Positions 27,499-35,234 of a stretch of DNA of 55,655 nt are shown piece by piece. The position numbers were made by a program, and so were the translations under genes. Location: the NCBI GenBank assembly GCA_029941785.1, contig JAPYTK010000011.1, positions 378 through 56,032 on the forward strand. The letters run 5' to 3'. The DNA comes from Polyangiaceae bacterium (GTDB taxonomy: Bacteria; Myxococcota_A; Polyangia; Polyangiales; Polyangiaceae). The first letter of the stretch is position 1, and each line of letters starts with the position of its first letter. Under the pieces are notes generated by a model that ran no database searches, was not told where the DNA came from, and saw only the letters and a list, made by a program, of their open reading frames with translations.

Positions 27499-28035
27499 TC
27501 AGTCGCAACCGTCGTCGTAGATCCAGGCTCCGGTTTCGAGGGGCCCCCTCGACCCTACACACGTCGCGACCTGCCAGCCTTGTTCGGGGTCCCCGTTGCA
27601 GGGGTATCCGCAATTCTCGCGCACCGCGCCCATCTCCAAGGTGGAACACTCGCCCCCTTCCAATACCGGAGTATCTGGACACGGCGTCAGAGGATTGGTC
27701 CCCAAGGGCATGCCCCACCCCGAGACACAATGCAGCTCGGTTCCGGGACACGAATCGTGCGGCCGGCTGCACGCTTGGCCCTCGACGACGCGGAAGCCAA
27801 AGTCTTTGCCTGAGCGCTGGAAACGAATCGACCTGAGCCCACTTTGACAGGGCACATCGTAGACGCAGCTCTCGCCGGAAACGAGATTGCATGGCTCGTA
27901 ATCGGCCGGCGTTGTCGCGGAGCAGTTGGGGCCATTGCTGCCGCTGCTGCGCTCCGAGCCCCGCCAAGCACTGCCCGATGTGCGATCGTGGTTTCTCTGG
28001 TCTGCGGGCGTCAGGTCGCGGTTCGGTTCAGCGGC
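27499..28035 (-). pseudogene. Cys-rich exported-protein remnant without a start
   Basis: This open frame runs from the stop at 28036 to the stop at 27499. Its translated segment is strongly patterned: CSATTPADYEPCNLVSGESC, CSRPHDSCPGTELHC, PLETGAWIYDDGCD at the end. It resembles the C-terminal modules of Cys-rich myxobacterial lipoproteins. It has no ATG and no signal peptide; the only usable start is a GTG at 27855, inside the Cys module. The frame begins right at the stop of the metalloprotease gene. I infer a truncated gene that lost its N-terminal half, or a fragment fused by rearrangement. It might alternatively start at a non-standard codon. Confidence 0.5.
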
Positions 28036-29785
28036 TCAATCGGGCGCTCACGACGGCGTCACCCAAGCCTCGAATCGTAGCTGCCAACGCTCGGAGCGCA
28101 GCGGGCTCGTCCCGTCTCAGGAGATCGATGGCCGTCAGCGCCGCATTCCGAGCTGGGCGGCGACGCAGCACCTTCTTGGCTATGGCCACGACGTCAACGA
28201 GGGGGCGGCGTTGGCTCCGCGCGAAATCGAGCACGCGAAGAGCACGTGCGCGCACCAAATCAAAAGCCTGGGGATCGAGCGCGAGCTGTTGCAGCCGACG
28301 GATGCGCGCCACCGATCCCCGACCCAAGACCGCCTGCTCATAACCCTGAGTTCGCGCGCACCAAACACCGCCGAGCAACCGCTCGACCTCATCGCGTGGT
28401 GTCCGCATTGTCCCAAGCTCGACCGCCGTACCCTTCGCGGCGAGTTTCGCGAATCGCGGCCAAGGCTTCACGCTCGACGGGGCCGCCGAAGGCACCGGTG
28501 GCGAGGGCTGCCCATCGCTGAGCAGCGTCCCTCGGTAGAGCGCACTTCCCTGCATCACGATCGCTTGGGCCGCGGAGACTTCGGTGCCCCCCGCCGCCAT
28601 CGGGAACATCATGTTCGTGATGTCTGGGCACTGCCCAGGCTTGCTGGTGATGACGCTGTGCGAACATATTGCGGTATCGCTCAAAGGATCCGTCAACTCT
28701 ATCGCGAACTCCGTGGTGTGGAACAAGCCCCCGAGATGCCCAATCTCGTGCGCGAGCACCATAGCGTCTTTGTTGGGATCCCCCGATGGCTGCAGCGCCA
28801 CTCCGCTCATGATCGTCCCATGCTTCATCGGCGATCCGGGGATCCCGCCAGCAATGCCAATCGCGCCGCCGAATTTCGCATCGAGAAAGTCAGCGACGAC
28901 GAAGAGATTGATCGCGGGTACCGGGCCAATGCCTGCAGAACTTGCCAGCATTTGGTCGTACTCGGCGCGGCTGTCGATCACCGTGTGAGCCGCATCACCG
29001 GCGGTATAGATGACGTTTCCGAGACGGAGTCCCATCTTTGGACCGTAGTGTTTGTCGAACAGCGACTCGAGCATCGCCTTCACGTACAAGCTGTTCGTTG
29101 TATTTGGCGCGAGGAACACGTTGAAATCCATCGCCCCGCCGTGAAAGAGACCGTCAGCCGTGCGCCGCACCCATATCTGCAGGTGAGTCGAGGGCAAGGG
29201 CTCGTTGGCGCCCACGACGACAGCCCAGTTTTGCGGTTTCATAGGCCAAGCGTCCACTGAATCGCTTTGGGGGTTGGCCACCGCCACCGTACCGGCGCCC
29301 ACGAAGATCGAAACGTCCTTACCGGCCATGGCATAGTCGAACACCACACTGCTTCCGGACTCGGGCGTGAGACGATAGAGCCCGATGAGATCCGACGACT
29401 GAGGGGCCGTCGCCAAAACGGTAAACCCAAGTGAACGATCGGGGATCGGGAAGTCGATCGCAGCCTGAATGCTAACGTCGCCGAGGTCGATCGAAGAGAG
29501 AGCGTACAGCGGGCCGCTCCAGGGGCCCTGGCCGCCCGCACCGCCGACAGCCGCACCTCCGCCATCGGCGCCGCTGCTCGCCATGCCCCCGTCACCGCCG
29601 GAAGAGCTACTATTGGCTGCCGACGCCGAGCCGCCTCCTCCTTGCAGCGTGGCACCGCCGTGTCCTCCTCCCGCGAGGCCGCCAGCACCTGCCCCCTTCG
29701 TGGCAGAGACAGGAACGTTATCGCTTGCGCAAGAAAGGACCATCCCGGCGGCCACGCAAACGCTGAAGAGTCGATCGCGCCTCAT
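28028..29785 (-). CDS. Metzincin-like metalloprotease lipoprotein with HEAT-like tail
   Basis: From the ATG at 29785 (585 aa) a lipoprotein signal ends at Cys19 (VLSC). A Gly/Ser-rich linker of about 65 residues follows, then a beta-rich region, then the zinc motif HEIGHLGGLFH (346-356), matching HExxHxxGxxH of metzincins, with NMMFPMA as a possible Met-turn. The C-terminal about 110 residues are helical and HEAT-like (RRPARNAALTAIDLLRRDEPAALRALAATI), an unusual attachment to an exported protease. The substrate is unknown. It is probably anchored in the outer membrane, and hence may be displayed on the surface. Confidence 0.85.
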   Translation of the reverse strand: MRRDRLFSVCVAAGMVLSCASDNVPVSATKGAGAGGLAGGGHGGATLQGGGGSASAANSSSSGGDGGMASSGADGGGAAVGGAGGQGPWSGPLYALSSIDLGDVSIQAAIDFPIPDRSLGFTVLATAPQSSDLIGLYRLTPESGSSVVFDYAMAGKDVSIFVGAGTVAVANPQSDSVDAWPMKPQNWAVVVGANEPLPSTHLQIWVRRTADGLFHGGAMDFNVFLAPNTTNSLYVKAMLESLFDKHYGPKMGLRLGNVIYTAGDAAHTVIDSRAEYDQMLASSAGIGPVPAINLFVVADFLDAKFGGAIGIAGGIPGSPMKHGTIMSGVALQPSGDPNKDAMVLAHEIGHLGGLFHTTEFAIELTDPLSDTAICSHSVITSKPGQCPDITNMMFPMAAGGTEVSAAQAIVMQGSALYRGTLLSDGQPSPPVPSAAPSSVKPWPRFAKLAAKGTAVELGTMRTPRDEVERLLGGVWCARTQGYEQAVLGRGSVARIRRLQQLALDPQAFDLVRARALRVLDFARSQRRPLVDVVAIAKKVLRRRPARNAALTAIDLLRRDEPAALRALAATIRGLGDAVVSARLSR

Positions 29786-29907
29786 GATGTAGAGCATTAT
29801 CGCGCACTCTGCCCCGCTCCGCGCAACTATCCGAAAGACACTTGTTACGCTGCGCGCCTCGCCGACCTTCGCTCGCTCACCGAGTCCCACCGCACAGGCT
29901 GCGCAGG

Positions 29908-31320
29908 TCAGGCGTCGATACCGAGCTTCTTGATGCGATAGTAGAGCGTCGTGCGATGGATGCCGAGCGCCCTGGCCACCTCAGCCTTGTTGCCGTGGTG
30001 AGCCTCCAGAGCCTCGACGAGTTCGCGCCGCTCAATAGCATCGAGGCGCCGGCTCAAGCTGATGCCATGCGTAGCCTCCGAGGCAGGCTCCCGGCTCTCC
30101 CCCCCGGTGTCACCTTGAAAAAGAAGATGCGAAACATCGATGGTTTCGCCCTTCGCCAAGATCGCCGCGCGCTCGACGACGTTTTGAAGCTCGCGCTCCC
30201 CGCCTGGCCAGGCATACGACCTGAGCTTGCGAAGCGCTTGCGCACTGATCGCGGTCGCCGCCCCAGCATTTCGCGCCGCGTAACGCCGAAGAAAATGTTC
30301 GGCGAGGTCCCCCACGTCCTCCGAACGGTCACGGAGCGCGGTCAATCCGATGGGGAACACGCTGAGACGTGAGCTGAGCTCGTCAATGCCGTGGGCTCCG
30401 AATTGGCGAGCCGTGCCCACCGTGGAGACGACGAGTCGCACGTCGATCGCACGGCTCTCCGTTTCCCCGATCCGCTCGGTCGTACCCTCGACCAAGAGTC
30501 GCAACAACCGAGCCGCAAGTGCCGGCGTCAACTCGCTCAACTCGTGGAGATACAAGGTCCCGCGATCGGCCAGCTCGAGGCGGCCAGCGCGATCGGCAAG
30601 CGCCCCCTCGAATGCCCCCCGCTTCCAACCAAACAGTTCCCGCTCGAGCGCTTCGCCGGCAAAGGCAGCGCACGTCACGCGCACGAACGGCCGGCTCTCA
30701 CGGGGAGAGCTCACGTGAATCGCCCGGGCCGCCACGTCCTTGTCCGATCCGGGCTCGCCGCCGATGAGAACGGGCGTCACGGTCGGCGCCACCTCTGCCA
30801 CGCGATCGAGAAGCGCCTGGGTCGCCTCGCCTTGACCGACGATCGAGCCAAAGTCGATGGGATCACGCTGTTGGCCCTCAAGATAGCCGGTGTAGGCTCG
30901 AAGCTGGTCCCGAAGGCGACGGTTCTCACTCAGGGTAGCCCAAACGCGGATCCCTTGCCGCACGATCGACCCTAACTCATCAGCATTCCACGGCTTTTGA
31001 ACGTATCTGTCGACTGCCCCACTGTTCACCGCATCGACGAGCACATCCAAATCGGCGTAGGCCGTGAGCAGCACGGCGTAGCAATCGGGGAAACGCTTCT
31101 TAATGGCAGCCAGCAGTTCGACCCCACTCGTCTTGGGCATGCGCTGATCGGCGAGCACGACGGCTGGCCGAATGGTCTCGAGGCGCTCCCAAGCCTGGTC
31201 GGCTCCATTCGCGTAGGACAGCCGAAACGCCTTGCGAAAGGTGAAACGCAAGGCATCCAGATTGTCCTGCTCATCGTCGACGACGAGCACATCAAACCGA
31301 GTCCAGTCGAGGTCATCCAT
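29908..31320 (-). CDS. NtrC-like response regulator with degenerate AAA+ site
   Basis: Architecture is receiver (1-125), AAA+ (155-390) and Fis-type DNA-binding helix-turn-helix (NKAEVARALGIHRTTLYYRIKKLG at the end). Phospho-acceptor Asp58 is present (VVLADQRMP). The AAA+ core has changed at key places: Walker A reads GGEPGSDKD (187-195), with Asp for the Gly before Lys; the sigma-54 contact loop is GAFEGA (235-240) instead of GAFTGA; Walker B reads YLHEL, with His259 for the first Asp. I therefore expect it not to activate sigma-54, and to act as a repressor or decoy. A perfect inverted repeat covers its start codon. Confidence 0.9.
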   Translation of the reverse strand: MDDLDWTRFDVLVVDDEQDNLDALRFTFRKAFRLSYANGADQAWERLETIRPAVVLADQRMPKTSGVELLAAIKKRFPDCYAVLLTAYADLDVLVDAVNSGAVDRYVQKPWNADELGSIVRQGIRVWATLSENRRLRDQLRAYTGYLEGQQRDPIDFGSIVGQGEATQALLDRVAEVAPTVTPVLIGGEPGSDKDVAARAIHVSSPRESRPFVRVTCAAFAGEALERELFGWKRGAFEGALADRAGRLELADRGTLYLHELSELTPALAARLLRLLVEGTTERIGETESRAIDVRLVVSTVGTARQFGAHGIDELSSRLSVFPIGLTALRDRSEDVGDLAEHFLRRYAARNAGAATAISAQALRKLRSYAWPGGERELQNVVERAAILAKGETIDVSHLLFQGDTGGESREPASEATHGISLSRRLDAIERRELVEALEAHHGNKAEVARALGIHRTTLYYRIKKLGIDA

Positions 31321-31340
31321 ACGAACCTAAACCGTTCGTA
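31320..31340. promoter_or_regulatory. Perfect 7-bp inverted repeat at the regulator start
   Basis: TACGAAC and GTTCGTA, separated by 7 bases, form a perfect palindrome of 21 bases that abuts the ATG of the NtrC-like regulator. This arrangement suits a dimeric helix-turn-helix protein, so autoregulation is an obvious hypothesis. Confidence 0.45.
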
Positions 31341-31448
31341 CTACAAGCCACGGCTCGTGCTAAGGTCCCGCCCCGTCAGCGACTTTGAGAGGTCGCGACG
31401 CTGCACATCCAACGGAAACACCGAATAGGGCACAAGGGAGACGCTGTC

Positions 31449-32006
31449 GTGATCGACGATGTGATCCAAGAGCTAACAGATGGCATCGCCAAGAGCATCG
31501 AGGCTTTGCGCCGCGAGCTCGCCAAGGTGCGTACCGGGCGCGCGCATCCCAGCATCCTCGATCGCGTGCGAGTCGACTATTACGGCACCCTCACCCCGCT
31601 ATCTCAGATGGCGAACATCGGCGCACCAGATGGAAGCATGCTGACCGTCAAACCGTGGGAGAAATCCCAAGCTCAAGCCATCGACAAGGCCATCCGCGAA
31701 GCCTCGCTTGGCCTCAATCCGCAAATGAGCGGCGACATGATCCGAATCCCCATTCCGCCTCTCACCGAAGATCGTCGCAAGGAGCTCGTCAAACAGACGA
31801 AGCGCGACGGAGAAGATGGGAAAATCGCGATCCGCAAGCATCGTAGGGACGCGCTCGACATGCTGACGTCCCTGCAAAAGGATGGAGACATCAGCGAAGA
31901 CGATTCGGACCGCGGCAAGAAACGAGTGGAAGAGCTCGTCGCGTCGCGCGTGAAGGACGTCGATAATGTCGTGTCCGACCGCGAATCCCAGATCATGGAA
32001 GTCTGA
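31449..32006 (+). CDS. frr: Ribosome recycling factor
   Basis: RRF splits the 70S ribosome after termination, together with EF-G. The 185-residue length and the motifs KVRTGRAHPSILDRVRVDYYG, PLSQMANIG, EASLGLNP and KQTKRDGEDGKIAIRKHRRDA are all diagnostic. The start is a GTG preceded by AGGGAG about 13 nt upstream. Usually it follows pyrH or tsf; here it leads an operon with purA 10 nt downstream. Confidence 0.96.
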   Translation: MIDDVIQELTDGIAKSIEALRRELAKVRTGRAHPSILDRVRVDYYGTLTPLSQMANIGAPDGSMLTVKPWEKSQAQAIDKAIREASLGLNPQMSGDMIRIPIPPLTEDRRKELVKQTKRDGEDGKIAIRKHRRDALDMLTSLQKDGDISEDDSDRGKKRVEELVASRVKDVDNVVSDRESQIMEV

Positions 32007-32016
32007 GGCCAAATCA

Positions 32017-33300
32017 ATGCCAGCAATTGTCGTGGTCGGCGCTCAATGGGGTGACGAAGGCAAGGGTAAAATCGTGGACCTTCTCAGCGAGAAGGTCGAC
32101 GCCGTGGTGCGTTACGCTGGGGGGCCAAACGCTGGCCACACGCTCGTCGTCGGAGACGAGAGACTGGTCTTCCGGCTCGTCCCGAGTGGCATCTTGCACC
32201 CCCACACCGAATGCCTGCTCGGATCGGGCATGGTCATCAACGCCGAAGCACTCCTCGGCGAGATAGGTGAGCTCGAAGGCCGCAACATCGAGGTTCGCGA
32301 TCGCCTGCGCATCTCCGACCGCGCGCACCTGATTCTGCCGTACCACATCACGATCGACGGCTTGCGCGAAAGCAAGACGGGCGGCACCAAGATCGGGACG
32401 ACCAAGCGAGGGATCGGACCTTGTTACGAAGACAAGATCGGAAGGCGCGGGGTTCGCATGGGCGATCTGCTGAACCTGGATGCCGCACGGCACCGCATCG
32501 AAGAGGCGATCGAATTTTGGACCCCTCAGCTCATCGCCATGAACCATGAGGTTCCGAGCCTCGATTCGCTTTGTGCGCCGCTCGATGCACTCGCGAAAGA
32601 ACTTGGGCCGTTGATCGGCGACACCGCACCGCGGATCGACAGCCTCGTCCTCGCTGGCAAGAAACTGATGCTCGAAGGCGCCCAGGGCACCATGCTCGAT
32701 ATCGACCACGGTACCTACCCATTCGTAACCTCCTCGTCAGCCATCGCCGGCGGCGCCTGCACAGGCTCCGGCATCGGCCCCTCGCGGATCGACCATGTAC
32801 TGGGGATCACGAAAGCCTACACAACCCGCGTCGGCGAAGGCCCCTTCCCCACAGAACTGAACGACGCCAACGGTGAACACCTCCGTAACAAAGGCCACGA
32901 GTTTGGCTCCGTCACGGGTCGACCACGGCGGGCCGGTTGGCTCGATCTCGCAGCCTTGCGCTACGCGCGGCAGGTCAATGGTCTGGACAGCATCGCGCTC
33001 ACGAAGTTGGACGTGATGAGCGGACTGGACACCATCAAGACGTGTGTCGGCTACGATACGCCGCAAGGACGTCGGGACACCATGCCCCTCGGTAGCCAGG
33101 ATGGGCTCACCCCCATCTACGAAGAGCACCCAGGCTGGCAAGAGGACATCAGTGGCTGCCGCGAATACGAGGCTCTGCCAGCCACCACCCGCCGTTATCT
33201 CGAGTTTGTCACCGAAACGACCGGCCTGCGCATCGATTTGGTGTCGGTTGGACCACGACGACGAGAGACCATCGTGGTGCGAGAGCTGTTCGCGGGCTAA
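32017..33300 (+). CDS. purA: Adenylosuccinate synthetase
   Basis: PurA makes adenylosuccinate from IMP, Asp and GTP, the first step from IMP to AMP. The 427-residue protein shows the P-loop-like GAQWGDEGKGKIVD, the GGPNAGHT motif, GTTKRGIGPCYEDK, EGAQGTMLDIDHGTYPFVTSS, and the C-terminal GPRRRETI. The ATG at 32017 follows frr by 10 nt, so it is co-transcribed. The gene is followed by two TPR-like genes with almost no gap. Confidence 0.97.
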   Translation: MPAIVVVGAQWGDEGKGKIVDLLSEKVDAVVRYAGGPNAGHTLVVGDERLVFRLVPSGILHPHTECLLGSGMVINAEALLGEIGELEGRNIEVRDRLRISDRAHLILPYHITIDGLRESKTGGTKIGTTKRGIGPCYEDKIGRRGVRMGDLLNLDAARHRIEEAIEFWTPQLIAMNHEVPSLDSLCAPLDALAKELGPLIGDTAPRIDSLVLAGKKLMLEGAQGTMLDIDHGTYPFVTSSSAIAGGACTGSGIGPSRIDHVLGITKAYTTRVGEGPFPTELNDANGEHLRNKGHEFGSVTGRPRRAGWLDLAALRYARQVNGLDSIALTKLDVMSGLDTIKTCVGYDTPQGRRDTMPLGSQDGLTPIYEEHPGWQEDISGCREYEALPATTRRYLEFVTETTGLRIDLVSVGPRRRETIVVRELFAG

Positions 33301-33309
33301 ACTGAGCGG

Positions 33310-34251
33310 GTGACACCACTTGTCGTGACCACGAGCTGGATGGTCCTGCTCAGCGGCAGTCTCGTGGGCTCCTCCGCCACCGAACTGCAAGCCGCCGCTG
33401 CGGCGTCCCCGCGCCCGCATGTCTGCGGGCTACTGCACGGAAAGGCGAGGCTGTCGGTGTGGCGCCGTGTGGACGACACCGGTTTGGCGAGCTATTGCCG
33501 CTTGCTGGCGCGAGCTGCCGGACGGCTGAACACCGATCCCGCCACTGCCGCCAAACTGGCTGAACGCGCCCACGCTTTGCTGCCCGAGGCCGCCGGCGCG
33601 CTCGTGTTGGCTGGCCGCGCGGCGGTGCGGCGAGGCGAGTTGACCGTGGCGACGAAGTACTTCGACCGCGCTGCGACGATCGATCGACGCAGCGTCGAGG
33701 CCCCGGTGATCATGTTCGACCGCGCCTTCGCCGCCTGGCGCACTGGAAAACGCTCCGCCGCACTCAAACTGTACCAATCGCTCGTCCCGCGAGCATCACT
33801 CATGCCATCCCGTCAAGCTCGCGCGCTCGCCCTCCTGCGCGCAGCTCACCTGACGATGGGCTTCAGTGCGACAGCCCCCCCGCATGACCGGGCGCCGCTT
33901 CTGCGACAATCGATCGCCTACCTACGCGAGGCCCATCGCGATCCGCATCACCGGCTCAGACGCGACGTCAGTCTCTCGCTCGCGATGGCGCTCCTTGTCG
34001 CGGGTCGGCCCGGCTCAGCCCAAGTCGTATTGAACGAGGACAAGAACCTCGACAAGTGGGCCCCACGCCCGCAAGCCGACTACCTCGACCGGACATATGA
34101 CAATCATCTGTTGCAAGCGCTGTCGCTCGAACGCCAGGCGCCACGAGATGCCGCTTCGCACTACGCCACGTATCTTTCCGATCCCCGCGCACCCTTTCGA
34201 GACGCCATCACGAAACGAGCCAAGACGTTTCGCGGTCAGGGCCAGCGATGA
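33310..34251 (+). CDS. TPR-like exported protein
   Basis: The 313-residue protein begins at a GTG 9 nt after purA. A hydrophobic N-terminal segment (about 5-32) probably exports it. The remainder is helical and TPR-like: AAKLAERAHALLPEAAGALVLAGRAAVRRGELTVATKYFDRAATIDRRS and later AQVVLNEDKNLDKWAPRPQADYLDRTYDNHLLQALSLERQ. It carries a single unpaired region with two cysteines near residue 39 and 63. The function is unknown. It couples to the next gene through a 4-nt ATGA overlap. Confidence 0.8.
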   Translation: MTPLVVTTSWMVLLSGSLVGSSATELQAAAAASPRPHVCGLLHGKARLSVWRRVDDTGLASYCRLLARAAGRLNTDPATAAKLAERAHALLPEAAGALVLAGRAAVRRGELTVATKYFDRAATIDRRSVEAPVIMFDRAFAAWRTGKRSAALKLYQSLVPRASLMPSRQARALALLRAAHLTMGFSATAPPHDRAPLLRQSIAYLREAHRDPHHRLRRDVSLSLAMALLVAGRPGSAQVVLNEDKNLDKWAPRPQADYLDRTYDNHLLQALSLERQAPRDAASHYATYLSDPRAPFRDAITKRAKTFRGQGQR

Positions 34252-35234
34252 CGGGACGTTGCTTGCCGGCCTGCCTGGCCGCGGTGCTGATCCTCCTGAT
34301 CCACTCGAGCGCCTGGGGCCGAGACTCGGTGTGGCAGCGCGCCGGGTCGCCGGTCCAGAGCAGGCTCGATCGACTGCTCGAAGAAACGGAGGCACTTTAC
34401 GCCATCGCTCGAAGTGCCCGCCGCGCAAAGTCGCGAGAAGGCCAACGTCTGCTCGACATGTTGCGCGGTCGTCTGTCCGAGGCCGGCGCACGAAAAGCCG
34501 ATCATCCGCAACTCAATGAGATCTTGGCGCGAGTGGAGTATCAGCTGTACGAGCTGAATCACGACGACCGTTTGCTGCGACTCGCCGCCGCAGGTTTCGC
34601 TCGAGCGGCTTCGCGAGCCAGTGGGACGATGGCCCGCGCATCCGCCTTCAACGAACTTGCCGTGTGCCAGGCACGGCTCGGCTCGGCCACCGCAGAACTC
34701 ACGTCCTACGACGCTGCCCTTCGCCACGAGCCCCACGCCGAGACGCGCGCCATTTTACTGGCCAACCGGGCGGAAGGTCACATGGTGCGCGGCGACATAC
34801 GACAAGCGATCCGTGGCTACCGGGTGAGCTTGCGCGGCACCCCTGCGACCGCTCGCCATCGCTTGTCGGTCACGACACTTTGGGGACTCGCCGTCGCCCT
34901 CGATCGCGATGGTGACCTCGATCAGGCCTTCGAACAAATCCGTTTAGCCCGCAGCTACGACCCCCAAGACGCACAGTTGCAGGGGCCCCATTGGTTCTTC
35001 GTCCCCGCCCACGATGTTCATTGGTACGCTGCGCTGGGGCATTGGGCGCGCGCTCGCCAGAGCAAGCTGACGGCCGACCGACGGAAACACTACCGTCACG
35101 CTTTGGAAGCATGGGATCGATACATCGCTCAGGCGCACCGAAAAGACCGCTGGATAGGAATCGCGACGGAACGCCGCGCCCGATGCCAACGCGAGCAACA
35201 ACATGCCGAGCAAGACCCGAAGAGCGATCGTTGA
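34248..35234 (+). CDS. TPR-like exported protein
   Basis: The 328-residue protein begins with a signal-peptide-like MTGRCLPACLAAVLILLIHSSAWG and is otherwise helical, with TPR-like pairs such as AAAGFARAASRASGTMARASAFNELAVCQARLGSATAELTSYDAALR and LWGLAVALDRDGDLDQAFEQIRLARSYDP. It therefore probably acts outside the inner membrane as a scaffold for other proteins. Overlap with the preceding TPR gene (ATGA) and with the kelch-like gene (TGATG) makes a tightly coupled trio. Confidence 0.82.
   Translation: MTGRCLPACLAAVLILLIHSSAWGRDSVWQRAGSPVQSRLDRLLEETEALYAIARSARRAKSREGQRLLDMLRGRLSEAGARKADHPQLNEILARVEYQLYELNHDDRLLRLAAAGFARAASRASGTMARASAFNELAVCQARLGSATAELTSYDAALRHEPHAETRAILLANRAEGHMVRGDIRQAIRGYRVSLRGTPATARHRLSVTTLWGLAVALDRDGDLDQAFEQIRLARSYDPQDAQLQGPHWFFVPAHDVHWYAALGHWARARQSKLTADRRKHYRHALEAWDRYIAQAHRKDRWIGIATERRARCQREQQHAEQDPKSDR

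Noticed and set aside
27926-29260. Plus-strand open frame opposite the metzincin gene
   Set aside because: It is Arg/His/Ser-rich, a typical shadow of a Ser/Gly-rich gene, with no start site or domain.
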